DNA of 64,000 bases from WTFV01 sp965203525 (GCA_965203525.1 OZ241898.1:868001-932000); one strand, 5' to 3'. Positions 7,989-18,365 are shown, counted from the first letter of the stretch. Numbers and translations are program-made. Notes: generated by a model from the sequence alone, not told the origin.

Positions 7989-10900
7989 CGCTGCTGCGCG
8001 ACCTGATCGACGTCCCCGAGCGGGTCCACCGCGACGACTTCGTCCTGCGCCTGTCGGAGGGGGTGGACCGGCCGGAGGAGACGCTTCGCGACTACGTGGT
8101 GACGCCGCAGCTCGCCGGCGCCTTCGACCGGGCGCTCCACCTGATCCGGGCCGCGCTCGACTCCGGATCGAGCAAGGCGGCGTACCTGCACGGGAGCTTC
8201 GGCAGCGGCAAGAGCCACTTCATGGCGGTGCTGCACCTGCTGCTCCAGCAGCACCCGGCGGCCCGCGCCGCCGAGGGGCTCGAAGCGGTCGTCACCCGCC
8301 ACGACGACTGGCTCGCGGGCCGCCGGTTCCTTCTGGTGCCGTACCACCTGATCGGCCAGCCGAGCTTCGAGGCGGCGGTGCTGGGGGGCTACGCCGCCCG
8401 GGTCGCCGCGCTCCATCCGGACGCGCCGGCGCCGGGCGTCTACCGGGCGGAAGGGCTGTTCGCGGACGCCCGCCGCCTGCGCGCGCAGCTCGGCGACGAG
8501 GCCTTCTTCGCGCAGCTCGACGGCGCCGGGCGGCCCGCCGGCGCCGGCGGCGGCTGGGGCGATCTGGCCGGGCGGTGGGACGCGGCGGGCTTCGAGGCGG
8601 CGCTCGCGGCGCCGGGGGACGCCGAGGCGCGCGGCCGGCTGGTCGGGGCGCTGGTCGACGCCTTCTTCCGGAGCTACCGCGACGTGGTGCGGGGGAGCGG
8701 GGCGGCGTTCGTGCCGCTCGACGACGGGCTGGCGGTCATGGCCCGGCACGCGCGCGATCTCGGCTACGACGGGCTGGTGCTCTTTCTGGACGAGCTGATC
8801 CTGTGGCTCGCCACCCACGCCGCCGACCTGGCGTTCCTGAACGCCGAGGGTCCGAAGGTGTCGAAGCTGGTGGAGGCGGAGGCGGCCGGCCGGCCGATCC
8901 CGATCGTCAGCTTCGTGGCGCGGCAGCGCGACCTGCGGGAGCTGGTGGGGGAGCAGGTGACGGGGGCCGAGCAGCTCGGCTTCGCCGACGTCCTGCAGTG
9001 GTGGGAGGCGCGCTTCGAGCGGATCGTGCTGGAGGACCGCAACCTGCCGGAGATCGCCGCCCGGCGGCTGCTCCGCCCGCGCAGCGACGCGGCGCGCGAG
9101 GCCGTCGACCGCGCCTGGGCCGACACGGAGCGGGTCCGGCGGGAGGTGTTCGAGACGCTGCTGACGCCGCGCGCCGACCGCGCCACGTTCCGGCGGGTGT
9201 ATCCCTTCAGCCCGGCGCTGGTGGAGACCCTGATCGCTGTTTCCGGGCTCCTGCAGCGGGAGCGGACCGCCCTGAAGGTGATGCTGCAACTGCTGGTGGA
9301 GCGGCGGGAGACGCTCGCCCTGGGGGAGATCGTCCCGGTGGGCGATCTGTTCGACGCGATCGCCGAGGGGGACGAGCCGTTCACCGAGGGGATGCGGCAC
9401 CACTTCGAGCACGCCCGCGGCCTCTACCGGCGGAAGCTGCTGCCGCTGATCGAGCGCCAGCGCGGCGTCACGAAGGCGGAGGCGGCGGAGCGGCCCCCGG
9501 ACGACGGCGCGGCGCGCGCCTTCCGCGCCGACGACCGCCTCGTCAAGACGCTGCTGCTCGCGGCGCTGACGCCGGAGGTGGAGGTGCTGAAGCACCTGAC
9601 CGCGACCCGGCTGGCGGCGCTCAACCACGGGTCGATCCGGACGCCGATCGAGGGGCGGGAAGGGCAGGAGGCGCTACGCCGCTGCCGCGCGTGGGCGGCC
9701 GAGGCCGGCGAGGTCCGGATCGGCGACGATCCGGCCGATCCGACCATCGCGCTGCAGCTTTCGGCCGTCGACACCGAGGGGATCCTCGCCAACGCGGACC
9801 GCCACGACAACTCCGGGAACCGCCGGCGCAAGGTCCGCGAGGTCCTGTTCGCCGAGCTGGGCGTCGAAGACCGCAACGAGCTGCTGCTGCGCCACGCGAT
9901 CGAGTGGCGCGGCGTCGAGCGCGGCTTCGAGCTGATCGTCGCCAACGTGCGGGAACTGCCGGACGAGTCGCTGGCGACGCGGGGCGACGGCCGGAAGGTG
10001 ATCGTCGACTTCCCCTTCGACGAGCCGGGCCGCACCCCGGCCGACGACGCCGCCCGCCTGGACGCCTGGCGCGAACGCGGGGACCGGGCGCGGACGCTGG
10101 TCTGGCTGCCGTCCTTCCTGAGCGCGGCGGCCCAGCGCGATCTCGGCACGCTGGTGAAGATCGACCACCTGCTGGCGGGTGAGCGGCTGCGCGACCACGC
10201 GGCGCACCTGTCGCCGGTGGACCGGGCGTCGGCGCGCGAGATCCTGCGGAGCCGGCAGAACCAGCTCCGGCAGCGTCTGGCGCGCCATCTGGAGGAGGCC
10301 TACGGCGTGGAGACGCCCGCGTCCGGATCGGTCGAGCCGGGCCACGCCCCGGCGGCGCGTTTCCGGTCGCTCGATCCGGCGTTCGATCCCCGGCCGCCGG
10401 CGCGGGCGAACCTGCGCGAGGCGTTCGCGGACCTGCTCGGCCAGATGTGCGCCAGCCAGTACCCGGGGTGTCCGGAGTTCGGCGCTCCGCTCCGGCCCGC
10501 CGCCCTGCGACGGGTGCACGAGCAGGTGTCGCGGGCGGTGCAGGCGCCCGAAGGGCGGGTCGCCGTCGACAAGCCGCTCCGCCCCCTGATGACGCAGATC
10601 GCCGTCCCCTTGCGGCTCGGCGAGATGGGGGAGACCCACTTCGTCATCGGCCGCCACTGGTTCGCCTGCTTCGACCGTCTGGACGAGCCGCTGACGGTGG
10701 CGAAGCTGCGCGCGGCGATCGACGAACCGCGGCGGACGGGGCTGCCGGACGCGGCGCGCAACCTCGTCCTGCTGGTGTACGCGGATCAGGCGAACCTCGC
10801 GTTCCGGCGGCACGGGGGGCCGTGGCGGGCGTCGCTCGACGACCTGCCGGACGACCTGGAGCTGCGCGCGGAGGAGCTGCCGGCGCCCGACGTCTGGGAA

Positions 10901-11770
10901 CGGGCCGTGGACTGCGCCGGGCGCGTGTTCGGGGTGGCGGCGTCGCCGCTCCGCAACGCGCGCAACGCGGGCGCGCTCGCCGACGCGCTCGACGAAGTCG
11001 CGGCGCGCGCCGGCGACTGCGACGCGCTGGCCGCGCGGCTGGCGGACGTGACCGCGGAACTCGCCGTCGCCGGGACCGACGCCCGCCGCCTCCGCACGGC
11101 GCGCGCGACCGCCGCCCTCGTCCGCTCGCTGGGCGCCCGGCGCGGGGCGGCGCGGGTCGCCGCGCTGGCGGAGGTCGAGGCGGAGACGTCCTGCGAGGCG
11201 ATGGCCAGGAGCTTCCGCGGGGCGCAGCAGATGCGGGAGGCGCTCGACCGGACCAAGTGGGCGCTCTTCGCATCGATCGCGCGGCTGACGGACGCCCGCG
11301 CGGACGCCGCGCAACGTCTCCGGCGGGAGCTGGCCGAGGCGGTGGCCGCGGACGAATACGTGGCGCCGCTCGCTCAGCGGCTCCCGGCGCTCGAAGACCG
11401 GGCGATCGCCCTGCTGTCCGCTCCGCCGGCGCCGGTTCCTCCGCCGGAACCGCGGACACCCCCGCCGCCCGCGCCGCCGGGCGGTCCGCCGCCGGTGACG
11501 CCGGCGCCGGATCCCGGCGTCGCGCCGCCGCGGCGCACGTCGGACAGGAACGCGCCGTCCGCACGGGAGTACCCCCCGCACCCCGTTGCAGGCGGCGTGC
11601 CCGATCGCCCGCCGGACGGAAGCGTGGCGGTCGCGCCGGAAGGCGCCCGCGAGGAGCTGGATCTCGATCGGCTGCGGACCGTGACGGCGGGTCTGGAGGC
11701 GCTGCTCGCCCGCGACCCCGCCGCGCGGATCCGGATCAGCTGGAAGGTCCGGGGCGGGGAGAATCCGTGA
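7985..11770 (+). CDS. pglY: PglY, BREX type 2 large ATPase
   Basis: A 1261-residue protein of the PglY/BrxC class. The opening MTLLRDLIDVPERVHRDDFV and the Walker A GSFGSGKSHF (residues 71-80) are typical, as is the segment GYDGLVLFLDELILWLATH that contains the Walker B. Later segments such as EVEVLKHLTATRLAALNHGS fit the family. The far C-terminus is a Pro-rich linker followed by a short conserved tail. In BREX, PglY is the large AAA+ ATPase working with PglX and PglZ in phage exclusion; its biochemistry is poorly defined. The stop overlaps the pglZ GTG start (GTGA), indicating coupled translation. The ATG at 7985 is chosen because it matches the family N-terminus and overlaps the preceding short ORF. 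Confidence 0.88.
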   Translation: MTLLRDLIDVPERVHRDDFVLRLSEGVDRPEETLRDYVVTPQLAGAFDRALHLIRAALDSGSSKAAYLHGSFGSGKSHFMAVLHLLLQQHPAARAAEGLEAVVTRHDDWLAGRRFLLVPYHLIGQPSFEAAVLGGYAARVAALHPDAPAPGVYRAEGLFADARRLRAQLGDEAFFAQLDGAGRPAGAGGGWGDLAGRWDAAGFEAALAAPGDAEARGRLVGALVDAFFRSYRDVVRGSGAAFVPLDDGLAVMARHARDLGYDGLVLFLDELILWLATHAADLAFLNAEGPKVSKLVEAEAAGRPIPIVSFVARQRDLRELVGEQVTGAEQLGFADVLQWWEARFERIVLEDRNLPEIAARRLLRPRSDAAREAVDRAWADTERVRREVFETLLTPRADRATFRRVYPFSPALVETLIAVSGLLQRERTALKVMLQLLVERRETLALGEIVPVGDLFDAIAEGDEPFTEGMRHHFEHARGLYRRKLLPLIERQRGVTKAEAAERPPDDGAARAFRADDRLVKTLLLAALTPEVEVLKHLTATRLAALNHGSIRTPIEGREGQEALRRCRAWAAEAGEVRIGDDPADPTIALQLSAVDTEGILANADRHDNSGNRRRKVREVLFAELGVEDRNELLLRHAIEWRGVERGFELIVANVRELPDESLATRGDGRKVIVDFPFDEPGRTPADDAARLDAWRERGDRARTLVWLPSFLSAAAQRDLGTLVKIDHLLAGERLRDHAAHLSPVDRASAREILRSRQNQLRQRLARHLEEAYGVETPASGSVEPGHAPAARFRSLDPAFDPRPPARANLREAFADLLGQMCASQYPGCPEFGAPLRPAALRRVHEQVSRAVQAPEGRVAVDKPLRPLMTQIAVPLRLGEMGETHFVIGRHWFACFDRLDEPLTVAKLRAAIDEPRRTGLPDAARNLVLLVYADQANLAFRRHGGPWRASLDDLPDDLELRAEELPAPDVWERAVDCAGRVFGVAASPLRNARNAGALADALDEVAARAGDCDALAARLADVTAELAVAGTDARRLRTARATAALVRSLGARRGAARVAALAEVEAETSCEAMARSFRGAQQMREALDRTKWALFASIARLTDARADAAQRLRRELAEAVAADEYVAPLAQRLPALEDRAIALLSAPPAPVPPPEPRTPPPPAPPGGPPPVTPAPDPGVAPPRRTSDRNAPSAREYPPHPVAGGVPDRPPDGSVAVAPEGAREELDLDRLRTVTAGLEALLARDPAARIRISWKVRGGENP

Positions 11771-14700
11771 CCCCGGCGCCGTCCGCGGCGCAGGTGCGCG
11801 CGCAGGCGCAGGCGGTCCGCGACCGCTACCCGGAGGCGCGCGTCATCGGGATCCAGGCGCCGGCGTGCGGCGGTCCGTTGCCGGCGGTCCGCCTCGGCGC
11901 GGACCGCGCGCCGCTCGTCCGTTGCGACTCGGTCCTCGCCCTGCGCGAACGGCTCGTGGACCTGCCGGCCGGCGGTCCCCCGCTGGTCGTGCTCACCGGC
12001 CTGCCGCGGGACGAGCTGGGCGCCGACCTGCTGGCGCGGCTCGCCGGCGGGAAGCTGTTCCGGATCGATCCCTGGCAACTGGTGAAGGCGCGCTGCGGAG
12101 CGCGCGCCGTCGACCCGCGTCTGGTCGAGCGCGGGGAAGAGCAGTCCTGGATCGCGCGGGCGCTCCTCGACACGGAGCCGGAGGCGGGCTACCCCCGCGC
12201 GCCGAGCGGGTTCCTGGCGGCGGAGACCGTCTGGCGCCATCTGTTCGAGACGCTCGCCGGCATCCCGCGGGGCGAGCGGGACCCGGACGCGTTGCTCGCG
12301 TGGGCGCTGGCGGGGACGCCGCGGGAGACCCTGGCGGCGCTGCCGGAGGAGACGCGGGCGGGACTGGCCGCCGCCGTCGAGGCCGGCGCCGGCCGGACGG
12401 CCCGCGTGCTGTTCGAGACGGCGGGCCGGATCGGCCGCGAAGCGGTCTCCGTCGGACTCGTGGCGGGCGTTCTGTTCGAGGCCGGGGGCGACGAACGGGC
12501 CGCGAAGGCGCGCGGCAAGCTCGAAGCGCGGCTCGGACTCGAGGAGCTGGACGCGGCGCTCGCGGGCCGGTGGACCGCCGCCGCCGCGCGGGTGCTGCGG
12601 CGCTGCCGGGCGCGCACCGGGGATCCGCCCGCGGCGCCGGCCGCCGTCCCGGCGGTGCTCGCCGGCGCCGATGCGCTGCTGCGGGAGCTGGGCGCCGGGG
12701 AACTGGCGTGGCGCAGCGCGATGCTGCCGGCGTCCCTCGATCAGCGTCTGGCCCGGTTCGCGCGGGAGCTGGCCGGGTTCGTCGACGGCGGCGCGGCCGG
12801 GGTTCCGGACTCGTTGCGCGCCGCGGGCCTCGAGGTGCTGGAGCACCGGCTCGCCGCGGACGACGCGCGGCGCACCGCGGGCGTCGAGATGGCCCTGCGG
12901 CTGGCGGGCTGGCTGGCGCGGCGCCGCCGCGCCGGGGCGGGCCCGCCGCGCGGGTTCGGCGCGGCCGCCCGCGCGTACCGCGCCGAGGGGAGCTTCGTCG
13001 ACCAGGCGCGCGCGCGCCTCTGGGACGGCGACGCTTCGCCGCCGCTCGCGGACGCCTGCGCCCGGCTGGCGCGGCGCGCGGACGAGGCCCGGCAGGAAGA
13101 GAACCGCGCGTTCGGCGCGCTGCTGGCGTCCTGGCCGGGGACCGGCGCGCACGACCGCGATCTGCTCGGGGTGGAAGAAGTCCTGGCGCGCCGGGTCGCG
13201 CCGCTCGCGAAAGTCCATCCGGTGCTGGTGCTGGTCGTCGACGCGATGAGCCTGCCGGTCTTCCGGGAGCTGGAGCACGATCTGGCGCGGCGCGGCTGGG
13301 TCGAGCTCCTGGCGGACGACGCGCCGGCCGGCGACGCGGCGCCGGCGCGGCCGACGGTGATCGCCGCCCTGCCCACGGTGACCGAGGTCTCCCGCACCAG
13401 CCTGCTGTGCGGCCGGATCACGTCCGGGAACGCGGCGACCGAGAAGGCGGGCTTCGCCGGGCACGCGGGCCTCCGCGCGGCGGGCGGAGCGCAGGCGCCG
13501 CCGGTGCTGTTCCACAAGGGCGACCTGCGGGAAGCGGGCGCCGCGGGCCTCGCGACGGGCGTGGGCGCGGCGCTCGCGGACCCCGGCCAGCGGGTCGTCG
13601 GCGTGGTGATCAACGCCGTCGACGACCACCTGGCCAAGGGCGATCAGGTGCGCGTCCCCTGGACCGCCGGCCACGTCCGCCCGGTCGAGGAACTGCTGGA
13701 GCGCTGCCGCGCCGGCGGGCGCGCCGTCGTGCTGGTGAGCGACCACGGGCACGTGATCGAGCGGGAGACGGAAATGCGCGCCGGGGACGGCCCGGAACGC
13801 TGGCGGGAGGCGGCCGGCCCGCCCGCCGCCGACGAGGTGCTGATCTCGGGGCCGCGCGTCGTCGCCCCCGGCCGGCGTCTGCTGGCGCCGTGGAGCGAGC
13901 GCGTCCGCTTCGGCATGAAGAAGAACGGCTACCACGGCGGCGCGGCGCTGCAGGAGGTGGTGCTGCCGCTCGGCGTCTTCGCGCCCCCGGACGCCGTGGC
14001 GCGCGTCGCCGGCTGGCGCGAGGTCCGCCCCGAGGCCCCCGGCTGGTGGGACTGGCGGAGCGAACCGCTTCCGGCGTCCGCCGCCGCTGCGCCCGCGTCC
14101 GTGTCGCCGCCCCGGAGGTCGGTGGCGGAGGGGGAACCGCTTCCGGCGTCCGCCGCCGCTGTGCCGGATCCGGCGCCGGCGCTCCACGATCACGTCGTTG
14201 GCCGACCGCCCCACCGCGTTCATGCCGCCGTTGCGCCGGATCCGGCGCCGGCGCTCCACCCGGGGCCCGGGCCGGCGCGCCGCGCGGCCCGCCCGGGCGA
14301 GACCGGCGACCTGTTCGCCCTGCCGGAGCCGGAGCCTCCGCTGTCCCCGTCGGCGCCATCCCCGTCGGCGCCGAGTCGAGGAACCTGGATCGATCGGCTC
14401 TTCGCCACCGAGCAGTTCGCGGCGCAACGCCGGCGGGCGGCCCGCGCCGCGTTGTCCGACGAGCGAATCCGAATCATCCTGACCGCGCTCGACGCACGGG
14501 GCGGCACGCTGACCCGGGCCGCGCTGGGCACGATCCTCGGCGTGCCCGCCTTCCGGCTCGACGGCATCCTCTCCGCCCTGCGGCGGATCCTGAACGTCGA
14601 CGGCTACGACGTGCTCGCCGTCGACGACGCGTCCGAGAGCGTCACCCTGAACCGCGGCCTGCTCCTCGTCCAGTTCGACGTCGACAGGAACCGGACGTAG
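11767..14700 (+). CDS. pglZ: PglZ, BREX type 2 phosphatase-like protein
   Basis: A 977-residue protein with a GTG start overlapping the pglY stop. The alkaline-phosphatase-superfamily core is recognisable by a metal-binding strand LVLVVDAMSLPVF (Asp about 492), by SDHGHVIERE (Asp 659, His 660, His 662) and by KNGYHGGAALQEVVLPLGVF near residue 720. PglZ is the signature protein of BREX; recent work on the family points to metal-dependent phosphodiesterase activity. The region after about residue 765 is a Pro/Ala linker with internal 72-bp duplications. A compact winged-helix-like C-terminal domain follows (IDRLFATEQFAAQRRRAARA to the end), which is usual for BREX-2 PglZ. Confidence 0.88.
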   Translation: MTPAPSAAQVRAQAQAVRDRYPEARVIGIQAPACGGPLPAVRLGADRAPLVRCDSVLALRERLVDLPAGGPPLVVLTGLPRDELGADLLARLAGGKLFRIDPWQLVKARCGARAVDPRLVERGEEQSWIARALLDTEPEAGYPRAPSGFLAAETVWRHLFETLAGIPRGERDPDALLAWALAGTPRETLAALPEETRAGLAAAVEAGAGRTARVLFETAGRIGREAVSVGLVAGVLFEAGGDERAAKARGKLEARLGLEELDAALAGRWTAAAARVLRRCRARTGDPPAAPAAVPAVLAGADALLRELGAGELAWRSAMLPASLDQRLARFARELAGFVDGGAAGVPDSLRAAGLEVLEHRLAADDARRTAGVEMALRLAGWLARRRRAGAGPPRGFGAAARAYRAEGSFVDQARARLWDGDASPPLADACARLARRADEARQEENRAFGALLASWPGTGAHDRDLLGVEEVLARRVAPLAKVHPVLVLVVDAMSLPVFRELEHDLARRGWVELLADDAPAGDAAPARPTVIAALPTVTEVSRTSLLCGRITSGNAATEKAGFAGHAGLRAAGGAQAPPVLFHKGDLREAGAAGLATGVGAALADPGQRVVGVVINAVDDHLAKGDQVRVPWTAGHVRPVEELLERCRAGGRAVVLVSDHGHVIERETEMRAGDGPERWREAAGPPAADEVLISGPRVVAPGRRLLAPWSERVRFGMKKNGYHGGAALQEVVLPLGVFAPPDAVARVAGWREVRPEAPGWWDWRSEPLPASAAAAPASVSPPRRSVAEGEPLPASAAAVPDPAPALHDHVVGRPPHRVHAAVAPDPAPALHPGPGPARRAARPGETGDLFALPEPEPPLSPSAPSPSAPSRGTWIDRLFATEQFAAQRRRAARAALSDERIRIILTALDARGGTLTRAALGTILGVPAFRLDGILSALRRILNVDGYDVLAVDDASESVTLNRGLLLVQFDVDRNRT
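14062..14262. repeat. 72-bp-period in-frame duplications inside pglZ
   Basis: gaaccgcttccggcgtccgc recurs at 14062 and 14134, and gccggatccggcgccggcgc at 14163 and 14235. Both pairs have a 72-base period, so the reading frame is kept. They encode the Pro/Ala linker ahead of the C-terminal domain of PglZ. Confidence 0.75.
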
Positions 14701-14794
14701 CCCGCGACGGCGAGAGCCGTCGGAATCGAATCCCCGGGATTCCAGGTGTGGAGACCGTCCCCGGTGTCTCCGCGCGGCCCGGAACGGCGGGCGC

Positions 14795-14800
14795 TATGAT
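14795..14800 (+). promoter_or_regulatory. Candidate -10 element for a leaderless brxD transcript
   Basis: TATGAT lies exactly six bases before the brxD ATG, in the only gap (about 106 bases) inside the pglY-brxHI run. With this spacing transcription would begin at the start codon. No convincing -35 hexamer is seen 17 bases upstream, so the call rests on geometry and on the same arrangement before other genes in the window. Confidence 0.4.
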
Positions 14801-14806
14801 CGCCGG

Positions 14807-16201
14807 ATGCCCGCTGCGTCGACGGCCGGCCGCGATGCGGACGCCGGGACCGCGACGAGTCCCCGGCGCCGCCGCGAGATCGTCGACGCGCTCCGCCGCG
14901 GCACCGTGCCGCGGCGCGGCCTGGAGGCCTTCGCGGTCGGCCTCGATCCGTTCGCGTCCGCGCTGGCGGACGAGCTGGCGGCGGTGGCGGCCGGCGGCGC
15001 GCAGTGCAAGGCGGTCCGCGGCGAGTACGGCAGCGGCAAGACGTTCTTCGTGCGCTGGCTGCAGGAGCGGGCGAAGCGGCAGGGATTCGCGGCGGCCGAG
15101 GTGCAGATCTCGGAGACCGAGACCCCGCTGCACCGGCTGGAGACGGTGTACCGGCGGCTCGTCGAGCGCCTTTCGACCGCGGACACCCACGAGGGCGCGC
15201 TCCGTTCGATCCTCGACAACTGGTTCTACGCGCTGGAGGAAGACGTCCTGGCCGAGGGGGGCGTCGGCGAGGGGGAGACCGACGCGCTGCTGGCGCGGAC
15301 CGCCGATCTGCTGGAGCGGCGCCTCGCGGCGGTCGCCCGCCGCGCGCCCGCCTTCGCGACCGCGTTGCGGGCGTACCGGCAGGCCGCGGCCGCGGGCGAG
15401 CGCGCCACCGCCGAGGCGCTGCTGGCCTGGGTCGGCGGGCAGCCGAACGTCGGCGCGGCGGCCAAGCGGTACGCGGGGGTCAAGGGCGACCTGGACCACT
15501 TCGGCGCGCTCGGCTTCCTGCAGGGGTTGCTGGTCATCCTGCGCGACTCCGGCTTCGCCGGTCTCGTGGTGGTCCTCGACGAGGTGGAGACGCTGCAGCG
15601 CGTCCGGGGCGACGTGCGCGAGAAGAGCCTGAACGCCCTGCGGCAGTTGATCGACGAGATCGACGCCGGACGGTTCCCCGGCCTCTACCTCGTCGTCACC
15701 GGCACGCCCGCGTTCTTCGACGGACCGCAGGGCGTGCGGCGGCTGCCGCCTCTCGCGCAACGGCTCGACGCGGACTTCTCCGGGGACCCGCGCTTCGACA
15801 ATCCGCGCGCGCCGCAGGTGCGGCTGCGGACCTTCGACCTGGACCGGCTGCGGGAGGTCGGCCGGCGGATCCGCGATCTGTACGCCGCGGGGGCGGCCGC
15901 GCCGGCGCGCGTCCGGGAGCGCGCCGGCGACCCGTACCTGGACGATCTCGCGCGGGCCGTCACCGGGGGCCTCGGCGGCCGGGTCGGCGTCGCCCCGCGC
16001 GTCTTCCTCAAGAAGCTGGTCCAGGACGTGCTGGACCGCATCGACCTGCACCCGGCGTTCGATCCGCGCCGCGACTACGCCCTCACCCTGGCCGACGGCG
16101 AGCTGACCGACGTCGAGCGCAACGCCCGCGCCGCATCGGAACCGCCGTCCTCGCCGCGCGCCGCCGCGCGCACGCCGGACGACGTCGAACTCGACCCGTG
16201 A
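14807..16201 (+). CDS. brxD: BrxD, BREX ATP-binding protein
   Basis: A 464-residue P-loop ATPase. It opens with a segment found in BrxD proteins (RRREIVDALRRGTVPRRGLE). Walker A is GEYGSGKTFF (residues 72-81) and Walker B is GLVVVLDEVETLQRV. A sensor region LYLVVTGTPAFFDGPQGV is followed by PPLAQRL. BrxD with the helicase BrxHI distinguishes type 2 BREX from type 1. It is the first gene after a short gap behind pglZ, and its last bases overlap the brxHI start (GTGA). It may therefore form a second transcription unit with brxHI. Confidence 0.87.
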   Translation: MPAASTAGRDADAGTATSPRRRREIVDALRRGTVPRRGLEAFAVGLDPFASALADELAAVAAGGAQCKAVRGEYGSGKTFFVRWLQERAKRQGFAAAEVQISETETPLHRLETVYRRLVERLSTADTHEGALRSILDNWFYALEEDVLAEGGVGEGETDALLARTADLLERRLAAVARRAPAFATALRAYRQAAAAGERATAEALLAWVGGQPNVGAAAKRYAGVKGDLDHFGALGFLQGLLVILRDSGFAGLVVVLDEVETLQRVRGDVREKSLNALRQLIDEIDAGRFPGLYLVVTGTPAFFDGPQGVRRLPPLAQRLDADFSGDPRFDNPRAPQVRLRTFDLDRLREVGRRIRDLYAAGAAAPARVRERAGDPYLDDLARAVTGGLGGRVGVAPRVFLKKLVQDVLDRIDLHPAFDPRRDYALTLADGELTDVERNARAASEPPSSPRAAARTPDDVELDP

Positions 16202-18351
16202 GCCGTCCGTCCGCGTTCGACCGCCTGCACCCGGCCCTGCGGCACCACGTCGTCAACTCGCTCGGGTGGACCTCGCTCCGCCCGCTGCAGGAAGCGGCCG
16301 TCGGCCCGGTGCTCGACGGCGACCACGTCCTGCTGCTGGCGCCGACCGCTGGCGGCAAGACGGAGGCGGCGGTGTTCCCGCTGCTGTCGCGGATGCTCGG
16401 CGGCGGATGGCGCGGGCTGAGCGTGCTCTACGTCTGCCCGATCAAGGCGCTGCTGAACGACCTGGAGCCGCGGCTGCGCGCCTGCGCCGATCCGCTCGGG
16501 CGGCGGGTCGACCGCTGGCACGGCGACGTCGGCGCCGCCCGCCGGCGGCGGATCGTGCGGGAGCCGCCCGATCTGCTGCTGACCACGCCCGAGTCGATCG
16601 AGGTGCTGCTCGTCTCGAACCGGGCGGAGCCGCGCGTGCTGTTCCGGGATCTGCAGGCGGTGGTGGTCGACGAGCTGCACGCCTTCGCCGGCGACGACCG
16701 GGGCTGGCATCTGCTCGCGGTGCTGGAGCGGGTGGGCCGGCTGGCGGGCCGCGAGGTCCAGCGACTGGGGCTCTCGGCGACGATCGGCAACCCCGAGGCG
16801 CTGCTCGACTGGCTCGCTCCCGCGTCGTCCCGGCCGCGGCGGGTCGTCGCGCCGGAGGGCGGGACGTCGGCGCCGGCAGCCTTGCCGGTGGGGGGGAGCT
16901 CGCGATCGCCGCCGGAGCCGTCGGTCCACCTGGACTACGTCGGCAGTCTGCGGAACGCGGCGCGGGTGGTGGCGGCGCTCCACCGGGGCGAGAAACGCCT
17001 GGTGTTCTGCGACAGCCGCGGCCGGGTCGAGGCGCTCGCGGCGGCGCTCCGGGAAGCCGGGACGGAGACCTTCGTTTCCCACGGTTCGCTCGGCCTGGAC
17101 GAACGCCGGCGCTCCGAGGAGGCGTTCGCCCAGGGGCGCGACTGCGTCATCGTCGCCACCAGCACGCTGGAACTCGGCCTCGACGTCGGCGACCTCGACC
17201 GCGTGATCCAGATCGACGCCCCGCCGACCGTCGCCGCGTTCCTGCAGCGGCTGGGCCGCACCGGCCGCCGCGCCGGCACGGCGCGGAACTGCCTGTTCCT
17301 GGCGACCGCCGACGACGGCTTCCTGCGCGCGGCGGGCCTGCTGCGGCTCTGGCGCGCCGGCTACGTCGAGCCGGTCGTCCCGCCGCCGGAGCCGTTTCAC
17401 GTCTTCGCGCAGCAGATCCTGGCGCTCGTCCTCCAGGAAGGGCGCATCGGCCGCTCCACGTGGCGCGAGTGGCTGGGCGCGATGCCCGCCTTCCGTGCGA
17501 TGGAGGGCGCGCGCCTCGACGACGTCCTCGAATTCATGCTGGCGCGGGGCATCCTGCACGAAGAGGCCGGGATGCTGGCGATGGGTCCGGAAGGCGAGCG
17601 CGTCTTCGGCCGGCGCCACTTCCTGGACCTCCTGTCGGTCTTTACCGGTGAACCCCTGTTCGCCGTGCGCCACGGGCGGACGGAGCTGGGACTCGTTCAT
17701 CCGCTGTCGTTCCAGGTCCGGCGCGCCGGCCCGGTGGTCCTGCTGCTCGCGGGCCGCGGCTGGGAGGTGTCGCACGTCGACCGGGCCCGGCGGGTGGCGT
17801 ACGTGCGGGCCACGACGAGGGAGCGGGGGCGGTCGTGCTGGATCGGGACGGGCGTTCCCCTCGGCTTCGCGCTCTGCCGCGCCATCCGGCGGGTTCTGGC
17901 CGACGGCGCGCCGGACGTCGAGCTGAGCCGGCGCGCCCGCGGCAGGCTGGCGAAGATCCGCGGGGACTTCGACTGGGTCGACGCCGCCGGCACCGCGGTC
18001 GTCCGGGACGCCGCCGGCGCAAGCCGCTGGTGGACGTTCGCCGGCCTGCGGGCCAATACGTCCCTGGGAGAGGCGCTCGGTCCGCTGCGCCGGCAAGGCG
18101 CCCGCGAGGAGAACCTGTCGATCCGGCTGCGGGACGGCGCCGGCGCCGACGACGTCAGGAGACGACTCGACGGCGAGGGCGCGGCGGCGGCGCGCGTCTT
18201 CCCGGTGACGGACGCGGCCGTCGAGTCGCTGAAGTTCTCCGCGTGCCTGCCGCCCGGGCTCGCTGGCCGCACCCTGCGGGCGCGCGGGACCGACGCCGAG
18301 GCGGTCGGCACGTGCCTGCGGGAGCCGGTGCGCCACGTCGTCCTGACGTGA
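16198..18351 (+). CDS. brxHI: BrxHI, BREX type 2 Lhr-like DEAD/DEAH helicase
   Basis: A 717-residue superfamily 2 helicase with a GTG start overlapping the brxD stop. Motif I is APTAGGKTE (residues 48-56), motif II VVVDELHAF (Asp 158) and motif III LSATIGNP. The C-terminal RecA domain has STLELGLDVGDLDRVIQID and QRLGRTGRRAGT. The extended C-terminal region resembles that of Lhr-type helicases. It is the last gene of the BREX operon. The segment around 16855-16925 (GGTSAPAALPVGGSSRSP) is a low-complexity insert between the two RecA lobes. Confidence 0.87.
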   Translation: MSRPSAFDRLHPALRHHVVNSLGWTSLRPLQEAAVGPVLDGDHVLLLAPTAGGKTEAAVFPLLSRMLGGGWRGLSVLYVCPIKALLNDLEPRLRACADPLGRRVDRWHGDVGAARRRRIVREPPDLLLTTPESIEVLLVSNRAEPRVLFRDLQAVVVDELHAFAGDDRGWHLLAVLERVGRLAGREVQRLGLSATIGNPEALLDWLAPASSRPRRVVAPEGGTSAPAALPVGGSSRSPPEPSVHLDYVGSLRNAARVVAALHRGEKRLVFCDSRGRVEALAAALREAGTETFVSHGSLGLDERRRSEEAFAQGRDCVIVATSTLELGLDVGDLDRVIQIDAPPTVAAFLQRLGRTGRRAGTARNCLFLATADDGFLRAAGLLRLWRAGYVEPVVPPPEPFHVFAQQILALVLQEGRIGRSTWREWLGAMPAFRAMEGARLDDVLEFMLARGILHEEAGMLAMGPEGERVFGRRHFLDLLSVFTGEPLFAVRHGRTELGLVHPLSFQVRRAGPVVLLLAGRGWEVSHVDRARRVAYVRATTRERGRSCWIGTGVPLGFALCRAIRRVLADGAPDVELSRRARGRLAKIRGDFDWVDAAGTAVVRDAAGASRWWTFAGLRANTSLGEALGPLRRQGAREENLSIRLRDGAGADDVRRRLDGEGAAAARVFPVTDAAVESLKFSACLPPGLAGRTLRARGTDAEAVGTCLREPVRHVVLT

Positions 18352-18365
18352 AGCAACGCTTTCCG

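Noticed and set aside
1..18351. pglW kinase gene
   Set aside because: Not present in the visible part of the BREX locus; it may lie upstream of the window, so absence from the genome is not claimed.
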